Source of the DNA: Saccharopolyspora flava
Lineage (GTDB): Bacteria > Actinomycetota > Actinomycetes > Mycobacteriales > Pseudonocardiaceae
Direction: 5' to 3'
DNA: 64,000 bases
Assembly: GCF_900116135.1 (NCBI RefSeq)
Contig: NZ_FOZX01000001.1
Coordinates: 496,001-560,000 of the forward strand
The notes below the pieces were generated by a model. It made no database searches and was not told where the DNA came from. It worked only from the letters and a program-made list of their open reading frames with translations. How positions within the stretch are numbered: position 1 is the first letter of the stretch; every line of letters begins with the position of its first letter. Below, piece after piece: positions 17,643 through 24,770 of the stretch. Position numbers and translations under genes: made by a program.

Positions 17643-18554
17643 CTAGTACCCCGCGGCCACGTCCACCAGGCCGAGCAGCGGCTGACCGGCCATGTGGCGG
17701 CGGACGTTCTCCTCGACGCGGCGGGCGAGGGCGGGCATCTGCAGGTGCGGCGGGTTGGCCGTGTGCGGGGAGATCAGCGCGCGCGGGTGGCCGAACAGCG
17801 AGTGGCCGTCGGGCAGCGGCTCCGGGTCGGTGACGTCCAGCGCCGCCCCGCCGATGTGGCCGGCGTCCAGGGCCTCGACCAGCGCGTCGGTGTCGACCAG
17901 GGAACCGCGGGCGATGTTGATCAGCCACGCGTCGGACTTCATGGTCTCCAGCGCGGCGGCGTCGATGAGCTTCGAGGTCGCCGAGGTCGCCGGGGCCGCG
18001 ACCACCACGAAGTCCGACTGGGCGAGCAGCTCGCGCATCCCGTCGGCGTCGTCGGCGGGCCAGGTCCGCTCGGCGCCCAGCACCGGCTTGCCGGAGCGGT
18101 TCACCGCCAGCACCCGCACCTGGAAGGGGCGCAGCATCTCGATCAGCGCCTTGCCGATGCCGCCCGCGCCGATGATGCCGACGGTGGAGCCGGTGAGGCT
18201 GCGCATCCCCTCGGGGCGCTGCCAGGTCGTGGCCCGCGCCATCGCGGGGAGCTGCCGCGCGCCGGACAGCACCAGGCCGAGGGTGTGCTCGGCGACGGTC
18301 TGGGCGAAGGTGCCGGCGGCGGAGGTGAAGGTCAGGTCCTCGCGCAGGACTCCGGCGGCGACCCAGGACTCGATGCCGGCCGAGGGCAGCTGCACCCATT
18401 CCAGGCCCGGCTTGTCGTACTCGGCGAACCGGCTCGGCTCGGCGCCGAACCACACCAGCGCGTTCGCGTCCTCGGCGGAGCTCAGCTCGGCTCCCGCCGC
18501 CACCACGGCGGCCTCCAGCTCAGGCTCCGGCACCGGACCAACGTGGACCTTCAC
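17643..18554 (-). CDS. NAD-dependent D-2-hydroxyacid dehydrogenase family protein
   Basis: Cytoplasmic oxidoreductase of 303 residues. The Rossmann NAD-binding motif GIIGAGGIGKAL is near residues 125-136. The catalytic set of the family is visible: Arg in NIARGSLVDTDAL, Glu in DVTDPEPLP and His in ALISPHTAN. The N-terminal substrate domain is short, as in the GhrA-like or phosphoglycerate-dehydrogenase-like branch. The substrate is not predictable. The gene lies between a cluster of palindromic repeats and the cobN riboswitch, on the same strand as cobN but separated by the switch. Confidence 0.88.
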   Translation of the reverse strand: MKVHVGPVPEPELEAAVVAAGAELSSAEDANALVWFGAEPSRFAEYDKPGLEWVQLPSAGIESWVAAGVLREDLTFTSAAGTFAQTVAEHTLGLVLSGARQLPAMARATTWQRPEGMRSLTGSTVGIIGAGGIGKALIEMLRPFQVRVLAVNRSGKPVLGAERTWPADDADGMRELLAQSDFVVVAAPATSATSKLIDAAALETMKSDAWLINIARGSLVDTDALVEALDAGHIGGAALDVTDPEPLPDGHSLFGHPRALISPHTANPPHLQMPALARRVEENVRRHMAGQPLLGLVDVAAGY

Positions 18555-18602
18555 GACTTCTCCTCCAACACGGGACGTTCCCCTCCCCCGCGACGAGTGG
18601 GG

Positions 18603-18671
18603 GTGGGGACAGTTTTCATGAAAACCTCCCCCACCTCGTCACCGGGAGGTTTTCATGAAAACTGTCCCCAC
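18603..18671. repeat. Long hairpin of GACAGTTTT-type palindromic element
   Basis: A perfect inverted repeat with 28-nt arms (18603-18630 and 18644-18671) and a 13-nt centre. Each arm contains GACAGTTTTCATGAAAAC, whose core GTTTTCATGAAAAC is itself a 14-bp palindrome. Core copies are at 18612-18625 and 18649-18662. The element lies between the 2-hydroxyacid dehydrogenase start and the eda stop. Confidence 0.85.
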
Positions 18672-18754
18672 CACTCAACGAAACCCGTCGTGAGGTGGGA
18701 AGACGTCACCCACTCCTCCCCACTCCACGTCCAACTCACCTGGGGTTGGGGGAA

Positions 18755-18816
18755 GTTTTCATGAAAACTGTCACGACCCACGACCGGGTCCCGGGGTGGG
18801 AGGTTTTCATGAAAAC
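18755..18816. repeat. Second pair of GTTTTCATGAAAAC palindromes
   Basis: Two more exact copies of the 14-bp palindrome at 18755-18768 and 18803-18816, in partly matching flanks (GGGAAGTTTTCAT... and GGGAGGTTTTCAT...). Pairing between the two is weaker than in the first hairpin, so this looks like a diverged second copy of the same element. The last copy ends 5 nt before the eda stop codon. Confidence 0.8.
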
Positions 18817-18820
18817 CTCC

Positions 18821-19414
18821 CTACCTCCGGATGAGGTCGGCGAGGGCGGGGAGTTGGGTCTCCTCCTCCAGGGCGGAGCCGACGGCGACGACGTCGGCCC
18901 CCGCGGCCAGGAATTCGGGAGCGTTGCGGGCGTTCACACCGCCGGTGGCGACCACGCGCAGCGCGGGGAACGGACCCTTCATCGCCCGGAACCAGCCGCT
19001 GCCCAGTTCGGCGGCGGGGAACGCCTTGACCCAGCTCAAGCCGAGCCGCAGCGCCTGCTGGATCTCGCTGGGGGTGGCCACACCGGGCACGTGCGGCAGG
19101 TCGAGCTCGGCGCTGAGCCGCACGATCTCGGCGTCGAGCCCGGGAGCGATGGTGAAGGCCGCGCCCAGGTCGCGGGCGGTGCGCAGCTGCTCGGGGGTGA
19201 CGATGGTGCCCGCGCCGACCGGGCGTCCGCGCTCGGCCCCGGCGCGCACGGCCGCGGCCAGCGACGGTTCGGCCCGCGGCGTCTCGATCGGCACCTCGAC
19301 GGCGTCGATGCCGAGGTCCCAGGCGCGTTCGGCGAGCTCGACGGTCCGCTGCGGGTCCATGCCGCGCAGGATCGCCATCACCGGCCGGGCGAAGAGGTCT
19401 TCCAGGAAGGGCAC
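18821..19414 (-). CDS. eda: 2-keto-3-deoxy-6-phosphogluconate aldolase
   Basis: Cleaves KDPG to pyruvate and glyceraldehyde-3-phosphate. The 197-residue protein has the KDPG/KHG aldolase fold: PVMAILRG at the N-terminus, AVEVPIETP with the catalytic Glu, VGAGTIVTPEQ, and the Schiff-base lysine in LSWVKAFPAAELG near residue 135. VVATGGVNARNAPEFLAAGADVVAVGSAL forms the phosphate site. It follows kdgK with a 3-nt gap and the same reading direction, so the pair feeds sugar acids via KDG and KDPG into central metabolism. The start is GTG at 19414. Confidence 0.93.
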   Translation of the reverse strand: MPFLEDLFARPVMAILRGMDPQRTVELAERAWDLGIDAVEVPIETPRAEPSLAAAVRAGAERGRPVGAGTIVTPEQLRTARDLGAAFTIAPGLDAEIVRLSAELDLPHVPGVATPSEIQQALRLGLSWVKAFPAAELGSGWFRAMKGPFPALRVVATGGVNARNAPEFLAAGADVVAVGSALEEETQLPALADLIRR

Positions 19415-19417
19415 TTC

Positions 19418-20389
19418 TCACTCGCTCCCGTCGAATCGCAGTGCGCCCCAGCGCTGTTCGTCGAGACCGAGCCAGCGCTCCAGGGACTCGGCGTCGGGTG
19501 CCTCGGCGTGGTCCTCGGTGCTGCGCAGGCTGTGCGCGGCGAGCAGGTGGCCGCGGCGCAGGCAGCGCCGGTCGTCCTCGCCGCGCAGCACGCCGGAGAG
19601 GAACCCGGCGGCGAAGGCGTCCCCGGCGCCGACGGGTTCGACGACGTCGACGGTCGGCGCGGGCACGACGGTGGTGCGCTCGCCGAGGGCATGCGCGGCC
19701 TCGGCGCCGTCCTTGACCACGACGGTGACCGGCCCGTCGAGCAGTTTTCGCACGTCCTCGGCGGTCTTCACGCCCCACAGCGCGGCGGCCTCGTCGAGGC
19801 CGACGAAGACCACGTCGGCGAGCTGGGCGAGCTCGGCGAGCACCGGGGCGGCCCGGCGGGCCGGCCACAGCGCGGGCCGGTGGTTGACGTCGAAGGAGAT
19901 CGGGGCGCGGCGCGGCCGGGTCAGCAGGCGGCGGATCAGCCGGTCGCAGCCCTCGGACAGGGCCGGGGTGATGCCGCTGATGTGCAGGACGCGGGCGGCG
20001 TCGATGACCTCGTCGGCGAGGAAGTCCTCATCCATCGTCGAGGCGGCCGAGCCCGCGCGGTAGTAGTGCACGCGGGTGCCGTCGGGTCCGGGGTCCTTGA
20101 AGTAGACGCCGGTGGGCGCGTCGGAGCGCACCTCGACCAGGCCGGTGTCGACTCCGGCGGCGGCGATCGAGGCGACCAGGCGGCGTCCGAGCGGGTCGTC
20201 GCCGACGCGACCGGCCCACGACGCCCGGTGCCCGAGGGAGGCGAGGTGCACGGCCACGTTGGACTCGGCTCCCCCGGCGGAGAGCGTGAACGAGGGTGCT
20301 TCCTCGAGGGGTACCGGGGCGGCCGGTGCGACCAGCGACATCGTCTCGCCCAGGCACAACACCTCGGGCTCGTTGCCCGGCTGCGCCAC
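19418..20389 (-). CDS. kdgK: 2-keto-3-deoxygluconate kinase (PfkB family)
   Basis: Phosphorylates KDG to KDPG, the substrate of the adjacent aldolase. The 323-residue protein carries the PfkB family patterns: GGAESNVAVHLASLG near residues 39-53 and the C-terminal DVVEPVGAGDAFAAGFLSG with the catalytic Asp in GAGDAF. YFKDPGPDGTRVHYYRAGSAAS matches the sugar-lid segment of KDG kinases. The start is GTG at 20389 with GGGAGGAAAC just upstream. A ribokinase-like sugar kinase of another specificity is possible, but the eda partner makes KDG kinase the best reading. Confidence 0.9.
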   Translation of the reverse strand: MAQPGNEPEVLCLGETMSLVAPAAPVPLEEAPSFTLSAGGAESNVAVHLASLGHRASWAGRVGDDPLGRRLVASIAAAGVDTGLVEVRSDAPTGVYFKDPGPDGTRVHYYRAGSAASTMDEDFLADEVIDAARVLHISGITPALSEGCDRLIRRLLTRPRRAPISFDVNHRPALWPARRAAPVLAELAQLADVVFVGLDEAAALWGVKTAEDVRKLLDGPVTVVVKDGAEAAHALGERTTVVPAPTVDVVEPVGAGDAFAAGFLSGVLRGEDDRRCLRRGHLLAAHSLRSTEDHAEAPDAESLERWLGLDEQRWGALRFDGSE

Positions 20390-20439
20390 GTTTCCTCCCG
20401 TTGCTCACTGGGTCGGGCGACAGCTTAGCCACACGGCGC

Positions 20440-20474
20440 TGCAAAATGCACACTCCTCATTGCACAGAGCGCAA
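20440..20474. promoter_or_regulatory. Candidate operators upstream of kdgK-eda
   Basis: Two dyads lie 50-85 nt upstream of kdgK: TGCAAAATGCA (20440-20450) and TTGCACAGAGCGCAA (20460-20474). A minus-strand TAAGCT -10-like box sits at 20422-20427, so the first dyad would overlap the -35 region. Such TTGC/GCAA dyads resemble sites of IclR or GntR type regulators of sugar-acid genes. The assignment is inference. Confidence 0.4.
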
Positions 20475-20517
20475 CGAGGCCGCTAGATCCGGCGCGACCG
20501 GTCCGAGTGAGGTCTCC

Positions 20518-20608
20518 TAGGCTGGGCCCGGTGATCGCCGACGATCACCCCCGAGCCACAGGAAAAGGAGGATGCTCGCATGAGTCTGGAGCGCCCGATC
20601 GATCCTGA
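20518..20608 (+). other. Possible leaderless upstream ORF of the PEBP gene
   Basis: TAGGCT (20518-20523) is followed after 7 nt by GTG at 20531, the spacing used by leaderless genes in this window. That GTG opens a 25-codon frame (VIADDHPRATGKGG...) ending at 20608, overlapping the PEBP start by 29 nt in another frame. It may be a regulatory leader peptide or chance. Confidence 0.35.
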
Positions 20609-21125
20609 TCCGTACTCGTTCCTGCCAGCGGTCCCCGAGTTCACCGTCACCTCCACCGACGTGGCCGACGGCCGGGCGATGTCGAAGGCCCAGGCCTTCG
20701 ACGGCATGGGAGCGGACGGTCAGAACCTCTCGCCGCAGCTGAGCTGGTCGGGTTTCCCGGAGACGGCGAAGAGCTTCGTGGTGACCTGCTTCGACCCGGA
20801 CGCCCCGATCCCGGGCGGTTTCTGGCACTGGATCCTGGTCGACGTGCCCGCCGACGTCACCGAGCTGGCCACCGACGCGGGCAACCGCAGCGGCCAGAAC
20901 ATCCCGGCCGGTTCGTTCCACATCTCCAACGACATGGGCGAGCGGGCCTTCGGCGGTGCCGCGCCGCCGCCCGGCGACCGGCCGCACCGCTACTACTTCG
21001 TGGTGCACGCGGTGGACACCGAGAAGCTGGGCGTGGACGAGAGCGCCTCGGCCGCGGTGGTCAGCTTCAACCTGGCCTTCCACACCGTCGGCCGCGCCGT
21101 CATCACCCCCACCTACCAGCACTGA
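20580..21125 (+). CDS. YbhB/YbcL family Raf kinase inhibitor-like (PEBP) protein
   Basis: Phosphatidylethanolamine-binding-protein fold, 181 residues, probably cytoplasmic. The ligand pocket motifs are present: NLSPQLSWSGFPETAKSFVVTCFDPDAPIPGGFWHWILVDVPAD (split around residues 50-95) and the later GAAPPPGDRPHRYYFVVHAVD. The physiological role of bacterial members is not established. ATG at 20580 has a strong AAGGAGG 9 nt upstream. A leaderless upstream ORF may overlap the start. A perfect 15-bp terminator follows. Confidence 0.93.
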   Translation: MSLERPIDPDPYSFLPAVPEFTVTSTDVADGRAMSKAQAFDGMGADGQNLSPQLSWSGFPETAKSFVVTCFDPDAPIPGGFWHWILVDVPADVTELATDAGNRSGQNIPAGSFHISNDMGERAFGGAAPPPGDRPHRYYFVVHAVDTEKLGVDESASAAVVSFNLAFHTVGRAVITPTYQH

Positions 21126-21136
21126 CAGCGCCGCTC

Positions 21137-21179
21137 GTCGAGCCCGCCCGGACCTTCCGGGCGGGCTCGACGTCGTTTT
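21137..21179 (+). terminator. Intrinsic terminator after PEBP gene
   Basis: A perfect 15-bp stem: GTCGAGCCCGCCCGG (21137-21151) pairs with CCGGGCGGGCTCGAC (21157-21171) around a 5-nt loop, followed by GTCGTTTT. It stands 11 nt after the stop codon. Confidence 0.92.
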
Positions 21180-21245
21180 CACCCGTTCGAGATGTATTTC
21201 CGGAGGGGGTTCGCGCCTCTATACGGGTGAGGGGAGGTGCGAGAG

Positions 21246-22244
21246 ATGAGTCTGCTGCCGGGGTCCGCCGCCGTCGTGATCGCGACCGGGGTCGCCGCGC
21301 TGCTGTTCCCGTCGTTCGTCGCCGGTCAGCACCGGCGGCACGGGGAGCTGCGCGCGGGCGGGGCCGTGCTGCGCTTCGCGGCGCTGCTCTACGGGATCGC
21401 GCTGGCCTGCTACGTGCTGCCGCCCGCCGGGACGTCCTGCTTCGCCGCGCAGCTGCGGCCGCTGGCGGGCCTGTCCAGCGCGATCGGGATCGGTCAGTTC
21501 GCCTGCAACGTCGCGCTGTTCGTCCCGCTGGGAGCGCTGCTGCGCCGGGCACCACCGGTCGCGGCGCTGGCCGGTGCGGGCCTGTCGGTGTTCATCGAGG
21601 TCACGCAGCTGACCGGGTGGTGGTTCCACTTCCCGTGCCCGGTGCGGGTGTTCGACGTCGACGACGTCCTCGCCAACACCCTCGGCGCGACGCTCGGCGG
21701 ACTGCTGGCCCCGCTGCTGCCGCGACCTTCCCCCGGTTCCGGACCGGCGGGCGAGCCGCGTCCTGTGACGGGCGGGCGGCGACTGCTGGGGATGTGCTGC
21801 GACGGCCTGCTGCTGTGGTGGCTGGGCGCGGTCTGCGCGTCCGCGACCGGCGTCGTGCTGCGCTGGGCGGGCGTCGCGGCCACGCCGCTGCTGCAGGTGA
21901 GCGCGACCTGGCTGGTGCCAGCGCTGATCCTGCTGGCGGCGAGCCCGCCCGGGACCGGCTCGCCGGGTCAGCGGCTGGTGCTGCTGCGGGCCCGCGCGCC
22001 GAACCGGCGGTCCGCGGTGCTGCGCTGGGCGCTGGGCACCGGTGGTCTCGCGCTGCTGGAGGCGGGCTGCGAGCTGGTGCGCGGGGCGCCGGGCGCCGCG
22101 CTCGGCGTGCTGTGGTGCGCCGCGCACGCTCTCGGAGCGTTCCGGGATACGCGCGGAATCACAGGTCACCGCGGAATCACCGGGCGCCTGGCCGGGTTGG
22201 AACTGACCGACGTCCGCGGACCGGCGACGGCCCGCACCCCGTGA
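21246..22244 (+). CDS. VanZ family membrane protein with RDD-like C-terminus
   Basis: Inner-membrane protein of 332 residues. The N-terminal half matches VanZ-like proteins: four helices with NVALFVPLGALLRR, a conserved FIEVTQL and FDVDDVLANTLGATLGGLL. The C-terminal half (from about residue 185, CCDGLLLWWLGAV to PGQRLVLLRARAP) looks like an RDD domain, which carries a conserved Asp in the first helix. ATG at 21246 is preceded by GGGGAGG; an upstream GTG at 21237 lies inside that ribosome site. The function of neither domain is firmly known; VanZ can lower teicoplanin sensitivity. Confidence 0.82.
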   Translation: MSLLPGSAAVVIATGVAALLFPSFVAGQHRRHGELRAGGAVLRFAALLYGIALACYVLPPAGTSCFAAQLRPLAGLSSAIGIGQFACNVALFVPLGALLRRAPPVAALAGAGLSVFIEVTQLTGWWFHFPCPVRVFDVDDVLANTLGATLGGLLAPLLPRPSPGSGPAGEPRPVTGGRRLLGMCCDGLLLWWLGAVCASATGVVLRWAGVAATPLLQVSATWLVPALILLAASPPGTGSPGQRLVLLRARAPNRRSAVLRWALGTGGLALLEAGCELVRGAPGAALGVLWCAAHALGAFRDTRGITGHRGITGRLAGLELTDVRGPATARTP

Positions 22245-22258
22245 GGCAGGATGGAACC

Positions 22259-23656
22259 GTGCGGCACTTCGACCTAGTCATCATCGGCTCCGGCTCGGGC
22301 AACTCGATCCTCGACGACCGGTTCGCCGACTGGAACGTGGCCATCGTCGAGAAGGGCATCGGCCCGAACGACGCCTACGGCGGCACCTGCCTCAACGTCG
22401 GCTGCATCCCGACGAAGATGTTCGTGCACACCGCCGACATCGCCGGCGCCCCCGACGCGGGTGCCGGGCTGGGAGTCGACCTGGAGCGGCGGGGAGTGCG
22501 CTGGCCGGAGATCCGGGACCGGATCTTCGGGCGCATCGACCCGATCTCCGAGGGCGGTCGCCGGTACCGCGCCGAGGGCTCGCCCAACGTCACGCTGCTG
22601 ACCGGCAACGCCCGGTTCACCGACGTCAAGCAGCTCACGGTGCAGACCGCCGACGGCGCGGAGACGATCACCGCCGACCGGTTCGTGGTCGCCGCGGGCG
22701 GCCGCCCGGTCATCCCCGACGTCCCCGGCCTGGACCAGGTCGAGGTGCACACCAGCGACACGGTGATGCGCCTGGACGAGCTGCCCAGCAGCATGATCAT
22801 CATGGGCACCGGGTTCATCGGCGCCGAGTTCGCGCACGTCTTCAGCTCGCTCGGCGTGCACGTCACCATGATCGGCCGGTCCGGCAAGGTCCTGCGCGCG
22901 GAGGACGCCGACGTCTCGGCCCGGTTCACCGAGATCGCCGACCGGCGCTGGGACCTGCGGCTCAACCGCAAGGTCGTGGCCGCCGAGAAGACCGGCGAGC
23001 AGGTCCGGCTGAAGCTGGAGGGCCCCGACGGCGAGGAGACGGTCGAGGCCGACGAGCTGCTGGTCGCGGTCGGCCGCACCCCCAACGCGGACCTGATCGA
23101 CGCGGCCGCGGGCGGGCTGGAGCTCACCGACGAGGGCAAGATCGCCGTCGACGACACCCAGCGCACCTCGGTGGAGGGCGTGTGGGCCCTCGGCGACATC
23201 AGCTCCGACTACGAGCTCAAGCACGTCGCCAACCACGAGACCCGCGTGGTGCAGCACAACCTGCTGCACCCGGACGCGCCGATCTCCTCCGACCACCGCT
23301 TCGTGCCGCACGCGGTGTTCTCCGGCCCGCAGATCGCCTCGGTCGGGCTCACCGAGCAGGAGGCCCGCGCGCGGGGCATCGACCACGTCATCTCCACCCA
23401 GGACTACGCGGGCATCGCCTACGGCTGGGCGATGGAGGACACCACCGGTTTCGCCAAGCTGCTGGCCGACCCGAGCAGCGGGCTGCTGATCGGCGCGCAC
23501 ATCATCGGCCCGCAGGCGCCGACGCTGCTGCAGCCGATCATCCAGGCGATGCACTTCGGCCTGGACGCGCGCAGCATGGCGCGCGGCCAGTACTGGATCC
23601 ACCCGGCGATGCCGGAACTGCTGGAGAACGCCCTGCTGAACCTGCCGCTCAGCTGA
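22259..23656 (+). CDS. mtr: Mycothione reductase
   Basis: Flavoprotein disulfide reductase of 465 residues that uses NADPH to reduce oxidised mycothiol, the main low-molecular-weight thiol of actinobacteria. FAD-binding IIGSGSGNS at residues 8-16 and the redox-active pair in GGTCLNVGCIPTK near 40-52 are visible. The NADPH motif is GTGFIGAEFAHVF, followed by the second FAD site VWALGDISSDYELKH and the C-terminal dimer active-site HPAMPELLE. The GSGSGNS form, instead of GGGPGG, is typical of Mtr. The start is GTG at 22259. The 3' end overlaps the convergent PepE-like gene by 8 nt. Confidence 0.95.
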   Translation: MRHFDLVIIGSGSGNSILDDRFADWNVAIVEKGIGPNDAYGGTCLNVGCIPTKMFVHTADIAGAPDAGAGLGVDLERRGVRWPEIRDRIFGRIDPISEGGRRYRAEGSPNVTLLTGNARFTDVKQLTVQTADGAETITADRFVVAAGGRPVIPDVPGLDQVEVHTSDTVMRLDELPSSMIIMGTGFIGAEFAHVFSSLGVHVTMIGRSGKVLRAEDADVSARFTEIADRRWDLRLNRKVVAAEKTGEQVRLKLEGPDGEETVEADELLVAVGRTPNADLIDAAAGGLELTDEGKIAVDDTQRTSVEGVWALGDISSDYELKHVANHETRVVQHNLLHPDAPISSDHRFVPHAVFSGPQIASVGLTEQEARARGIDHVISTQDYAGIAYGWAMEDTTGFAKLLADPSSGLLIGAHIIGPQAPTLLQPIIQAMHFGLDARSMARGQYWIHPAMPELLENALLNLPLS

Positions 23657-24380
23657 GTCGTCGCACGTCCAGCGGGGTTTCGACCGCGGTCCCGTCGGGT
23701 CCGCGGTCGACCCGGTAGGCACCCGCTCGATCCCGTTCGGCGAGGGCTTCGACGAGCTCGGTGCCCCGGTAGAGCAGCCCGGCCCCGTCGTCGGTGGCGT
23801 AGCCGGGCGGCAGCGAACCGTCGGCGATGAGCCGCTGGAACAGCGGACGCCGCTGCGGCTCGCTGTCGTAGTGCACGCCGTTGGAGTGCGGCAGCAGACC
23901 GAGCCCGTCGGTGATCGGCCGCAGGTCCGGGCCGAAGGAGTCGGTGGTGCCGCCGATGTGCCAGCAGATCGATCCCGCCGACACCCCGGTGAGCACCACA
24001 CCCGCCCGCCACGCCTCGCGGAAGATCTCGTCGAGCCCGTGCAGCCGCCACATCGCCAGCAGACCGGCGACGCTGCCGCCCCACACCCACACCACGTCGG
24101 CGCTCAGCAGGTGGTCGCGCACCTCGGCGAGGTTCGGCATCGGGAACAGCGCGAGGTGGGAGGCCTGCCAGCCCTCGGCGGCGGCGTTGGCGTAGAAGGT
24201 GCCGATCGTCTTCGGATCGTCGCCGACGGCGGTGGCCAGGAAGCACACGCGCGGCGCGCGACCAGCGGTTCCGGCCAGGTCGACGGCGTGCCGGGTGAGC
24301 GGGCCGACCTCCCACGGCAGGCGCCGGGCCGCGCGCAGACCACCGCTGGTGGCCAGGATCGTCGGGGCGTCAGCGGGCAT
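23649..24380 (-). CDS. Peptidase S51 (PepE-like) family protein
   Basis: Cytoplasmic protein of 243 residues with the class I glutamine-amidotransferase-like fold of dipeptidase E. The nucleophile is in GVSAGSICWHIGG (about residue 134), in the GxSAG elbow of the S51 family, and WVWGGSVAGLL forms the oxyanion region. Members such as PepE cleave Asp-X dipeptides, while others (cyanophycinase) differ, so substrate specificity is open. GTG or ATG at 24380 begins MPADAPTILATSGG. The 3' end overlaps mtr by 8 nt. Confidence 0.87.
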   Translation of the reverse strand: MPADAPTILATSGGLRAARRLPWEVGPLTRHAVDLAGTAGRAPRVCFLATAVGDDPKTIGTFYANAAAEGWQASHLALFPMPNLAEVRDHLLSADVVWVWGGSVAGLLAMWRLHGLDEIFREAWRAGVVLTGVSAGSICWHIGGTTDSFGPDLRPITDGLGLLPHSNGVHYDSEPQRRPLFQRLIADGSLPPGYATDDGAGLLYRGTELVEALAERDRAGAYRVDRGPDGTAVETPLDVRRLS

Positions 24381-24424
24381 GGGCGGAGGCTAACCGGCCA
24401 GGCGGGTAGCTCGCCGCGGCTCGC

Positions 24425-24676
24425 TCACGCGGTCCCCGGATCGGACCAGTAGTCGGTTCCCACGTCGAAGGTCCCGCCGTCCTGCGGGGAGGCCCACGAG
24501 GCGGCCACGACACCGGCGGCGAAGGCGCCGCGGCGCTGGGCGGGCACGGGTGACGGTTCCAGCGACACGGCGGGCGCGCCGAAGCGCGTGATCACGATGT
24601 GCTCGCCCGCTTCGGCGCGTTCGATCAGCTCGGTCAGCCGCTCGCGGGCCTCGTCCACGGAGTACTCAACAGCCAT
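24425..24676 (-). CDS. Phd/YefM-type antitoxin-like protein, no adjacent toxin
   Basis: An 83-residue protein whose first 40 residues (EYSVDEARERLTELIERAEAGEHIVITRFGAPAVSLEP) match the Phd/YefM DNA-binding fold. Residues 45-83 form a different tail ending in GGTFDVGTDYWSDPGTA, with no known toxin-binding helix. No toxin ORF lies on either side: the peptidase gene is downstream and a 94-nt gap to cobQ is upstream. It may be a solitary regulator or an antitoxin whose toxin was lost. Confidence 0.8.
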   Translation of the reverse strand: MAVEYSVDEARERLTELIERAEAGEHIVITRFGAPAVSLEPSPVPAQRRGAFAAGVVAASWASPQDGGTFDVGTDYWSDPGTA

Positions 24677-24770
24677 GCCGCCAAGTTACCGGCATCACAC
24701 CGATGTTGAGACCATTTCGAGTAGTGGTTTGGGCATAACTACCTAGCCGGAAGACGACGAACACGACATC

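Noticed and set aside
13327-17646. Plus-strand open frame of 1439 codons opposite cobN
   Set aside because: The translation is Arg/Gly/Val/His-rich without domains and mirrors cobN, whose conserved blocks are clear on the minus strand. It is a GC-bias shadow.
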